Shown one piece after another: positions 61,845-64,000 of a stretch of 64,000 nucleotides of DNA; the stretch's first letter is position 1, and each line of letters starts with the position of its first letter. The notes under the pieces are model-generated. The model saw nothing but the letters and a program-made list of their open reading frames with translations, ran no database searches and was not told the origin of the DNA. Origin of the DNA: Gaetbulibacter_A sp043876815. GTDB lineage: Bacteria > Bacteroidota > Bacteroidia > Flavobacteriales > Flavobacteriaceae. The translations under genes were made by a program, and so were the position numbers. The DNA lies in contig NZ_JBAWKA010000003.1 of NCBI RefSeq assembly GCF_043876815.1, positions 62,001 to 126,000 on the forward strand, in the 5' to 3' direction.

Positions 61845-64000
61845 TTACTCAATTAATATTTTTTCATTAGTGTTAATAAAATCACCATTAATATTCAAAA
61901 TATATAATCCGGTTTGTAAGCCACTAATATCCAGTGTTACAGTATCGTTAAAGTTTGTTTTATTCTGCAATACCGTTCTACCATTAATGTCAACCAATGT
62001 CATGGTAACATCACCTAAAGCCATTTTTGGTTTTATATTAATCAGGTTATTAGCCGGATTCGGATAGATCTTATAATCTGAAGTTCCAAATTCTTCAGAG
62101 CTTAAAGTCGTGCAATTCGCTAAACTTGGGTCTGATGTATCTGGTGTATCAAAATTTTCAATTTGATCATTTCGCAACAGAGAATCTTGTTGATCAGCAT
62201 TCACACCCAAACCTCTTCTGGCAAATACGTCCCAGATCATACACTGGTCCTGGCCTCCGGTAAGCGCTAAATCAGCTGCCAAAATAGCATCCCGTCCATC
62301 AACAAAGCCTGGGCCTGGTTCACAAGGTTGTAATTTTAAAGCATCCAAAACAATTTGCATGATCTTGTTATTCCCTCCAGTGCCGTTATAAAAGTCAGGA
62401 TCAAAACCATATTTGTCGATGTAGCTCCAGGTAAGATCCCAAAGCATGGTACACCATACTGAGCCCACACCATGAGGCGCACTTATTTGCACCGTGTTAT
62501 TGGTGTCATTATAGGTGAGTGGGTTAACACTCATATCTGTACTATATCTAAAAGGACGTATTCCGGGGCCATTTATAGGCTGTTCGGCATCATAGGTGGC
62601 TATACCCCGTCCTGTAGCCCCATTATCTGTCGATTTCATGGTAAGCATCAAAGCGAACCAGTCTGACCAGCCTTCGCCCATTTGCTCAGTGTAGGTTCCT
62701 TCAACACATTTGCCATCGGAATCACGCTCAGTACAGGTTCTTAAACAGTTCACTTCTTTAGCTCCGCCCGTTAAGCGAATGGAGATTCCATGACCATATT
62801 CATGAATGATAACCCCATTGTCGTAACTCCCGTCAATATAAGGAGGTAATACTAAAGACGCACTAATCGTTTCAAATCGTAACGCTGCTATAATAGCAAC
62901 ACCATCGGCACGACTGATCATAATACTGGGAATGGTCACTTGGTCACCATCGTCCCCAGCACCCATAATAACCACAGGTCTGTCGTCTGTGATTACGATA
63001 GCTGCAACAGCTCCTTCGTTCTGAACGGCTAGTATTTTGGTTCCGAAATCACAGGATCCCCTGTTAATTATGGCAATCTTACCATTAAGACTAGCCCCAT
63101 CAATAATCGGGTCACAGGCATCATTAATATCTGTTGAGGTTCCTGAGTTATCATCAAAGGTCAAGGCCAGCTCGGCTGTAAGCGGATCGATTGCTGGAAG
63201 TTCATCACCAAAAGCTGCAGGAATGCCTACATAGCTTCCTGCCAATGAGCCATTGTTGATAGTTAATGTGTTTCCATTCGAGGTATTCCACAGGAACATT
63301 TGCATACGTGGGTTATTCCCATCAGGAGGCGTTGAAAAATTAGCATTATTAAAATCACTACCATCCAAACCATCCGCGATAACAGGATCACCGGCACCCG
63401 CAAGGTTGACACCAGCATAGTCGGTTTTTTGAAAGTTCCCGGATTCCTCATCAAAACCATAATAGTACATGATATCATGCACCATATTATTGACGTAAAA
63501 TAAATTCGTTAACGATGCATCTCGGGAAACTACGGGTTGTGAATCAAAATCAATCGGGAAATCAAAATTTAAAGACGCACCTCCATCAGCTGAGTAAGCT
63601 ATAGAATTCGTACCGTTAGAATCGTCGTAAACCAGTACGTTGTTTCCTTTGGTTGTCGTATATTCTGTACCTGCTATACCATTATCATCATGCCAACCAA
63701 AGGGGGAGGCTAGAGGATCGGCAGGTTCAGTAACCAAAGTTCTGGGACCGTGATTAGGGCTTTCCGTAGGTAAGGCATATACATTGTATTGTGATCCATC
63801 AGTCATAATAGAACTATTGGGTTTGAAAAGTTCCGGACTGGTAGTAGCTCTTGAGCTTGCGCGGTGTTGATGATTCGCATGATCGTTATCTCCAAAGGTA
63901 CACTCCAGGGTCCAATCGTTAATATCTAAAATTGCACCGGTCTTAGCATCCAATCGAACACTCCACCAATGTTTACCATCCTGAGTTAGAATACTTAAGT
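61845..64000 (-). CDS. M36 (fungalysin-like) metalloprotease, PA domain and T9SS tail (5' end outside window)
   Basis: The frame is open at the right window edge, so the signal peptide and part of the propeptide are missing; visible sequence begins LSILTQDGKHWWSVRLDAKT, typical of the end of the FTP/propeptide. The M36 catalytic domain has HEYGH in VIIHEYGHGISIRLTGG, with a downstream EQMGEGWSDWFALML Glu ligand. A PA domain is inserted (about CDPIIDGASLNGKIAIINRG to ISRADGVAIIAALRFE). The C-terminus is a T9SS type A sorting domain (YKIYPNPANNLINIKPKMAL ... EKILIE). It is a secreted zinc endopeptidase. Confidence 0.93.
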   Translation of the reverse strand, partial: LSILTQDGKHWWSVRLDAKTGAILDINDWTLECTFGDNDHANHQHRASSRATTSPELFKPNSSIMTDGSQYNVYALPTESPNHGPRTLVTEPADPLASPFGWHDDNGIAGTEYTTTKGNNVLVYDDSNGTNSIAYSADGGASLNFDFPIDFDSQPVVSRDASLTNLFYVNNMVHDIMYYYGFDEESGNFQKTDYAGVNLAGAGDPVIADGLDGSDFNNANFSTPPDGNNPRMQMFLWNTSNGNTLTINNGSLAGSYVGIPAAFGDELPAIDPLTAELALTFDDNSGTSTDINDACDPIIDGASLNGKIAIINRGSCDFGTKILAVQNEGAVAAIVITDDRPVVIMGAGDDGDQVTIPSIMISRADGVAIIAALRFETISASLVLPPYIDGSYDNGVIIHEYGHGISIRLTGGAKEVNCLRTCTERDSDGKCVEGTYTEQMGEGWSDWFALMLTMKSTDNGATGRGIATYDAEQPINGPGIRPFRYSTDMSVNPLTYNDTNNTVQISAPHGVGSVWCTMLWDLTWSYIDKYGFDPDFYNGTGGNNKIMQIVLDALKLQPCEPGPGFVDGRDAILAADLALTGGQDQCMIWDVFARRGLGVNADQQDSLLRNDQIENFDTPDTSDPSLANCTTLSSEEFGTSDYKIYPNPANNLINIKPKMALGDVTMTLVDINGRTVLQNKTNFNDTVTLDISGLQTGLYILNINGDFINTNEKILIE

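Noticed and set aside
1..64000. CRISPR array, prophage, rRNA operon
   Set aside because: No regularly spaced repeats with unique spacers, no phage structural genes and no rRNA sequence seen.

Overview
The window looks like the chromosome of a member of the Bacteroidota, most probably a marine Flavobacteriaceae. The evidence is low G+C, TonB-dependent receptors with N-terminal carboxypeptidase-regulatory domains, C-terminal type IX secretion (T9SS) sorting tails, -7 promoter elements of the TAnnTTTG type, almost no Shine-Dalgarno sequences, an SDR-type threonine dehydrogenase, and dispersed repeats of a kind I associate with flavobacterial intergenic regions. No rRNA operon or CRISPR array is present.

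Layout. 1-9.9 kb: truncated PlsC-like acyltransferase, aspartokinase + GNAT acetyltransferase, class I fructose-1,6-bisphosphatase with a palindromic operator candidate, and glutamate synthase gltB-gltD. 10.3-14.5 kb: nitrogen-uptake cluster (outer-membrane porin, amt, P-II protein, second amt). 14.5-21.6 kb: amidohydrolase, PEP carboxylase, 7TM-DISM hybrid histidine kinase, and a short SSB without the acidic tip. 21.7-25.6 kb: AT-rich accessory island bounded by related inverted sequences. It holds a translationally coupled trio of small unknown genes, an IS1595-type transposase, a candidate structured ncRNA with its own terminator, a tRNA-like gene with a non-canonical anticodon arm, and several small orphan proteins. 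25.7-30.6 kb: membrane protein, DUF4269 protein, TonB-dependent receptor, zinc-ribbon protein. 30.9-37.1 kb: tandem pair of secreted SASA-type esterases with SdrD_B-like and T9SS domains, one copy lacking about 430 residues, plus a small secreted protein. 37.1-49.3 kb: mostly housekeeping genes (CBS protein, TDH, HupE/UreJ, dCMP deaminase, CTP protease, MarC, DUF3109, NrdB/NrdA). 49.5-59.6 kb: OmpA lipoprotein, then a phosphate-type cluster (Pit transporter, OprO/P porin, MORN-like protein, beta-helix lipoprotein + TonB receptor, detached carboxypeptidase-regulatory domain). 59.6-64 kb: dGTPase, repeat-rich spacer, tRNA adenosine deaminase, and a truncated M36 metalloprotease with a T9SS tail.

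How it fits together. GltBD with the porin/Amt/P-II/Amt cluster forms an ammonium uptake and assimilation block. NrdAB, dCMP deaminase and dGTPase handle dNTP supply. The most notable observation is that three leftward promoters in the 54-59.6 kb region carry arrays of GTTA-centred 11-bp direct repeats. The nearest in-phase unit lies exactly 18 bp from a CAAAG (-7) element in all three, and a fourth array lies upstream of the MORN-like gene. Because two of the genes encode phosphate uptake proteins, I read this as a Pho-type regulon that also controls a TonB receptor/beta-helix pair, a free-standing receptor N-domain and possibly a small RNA.
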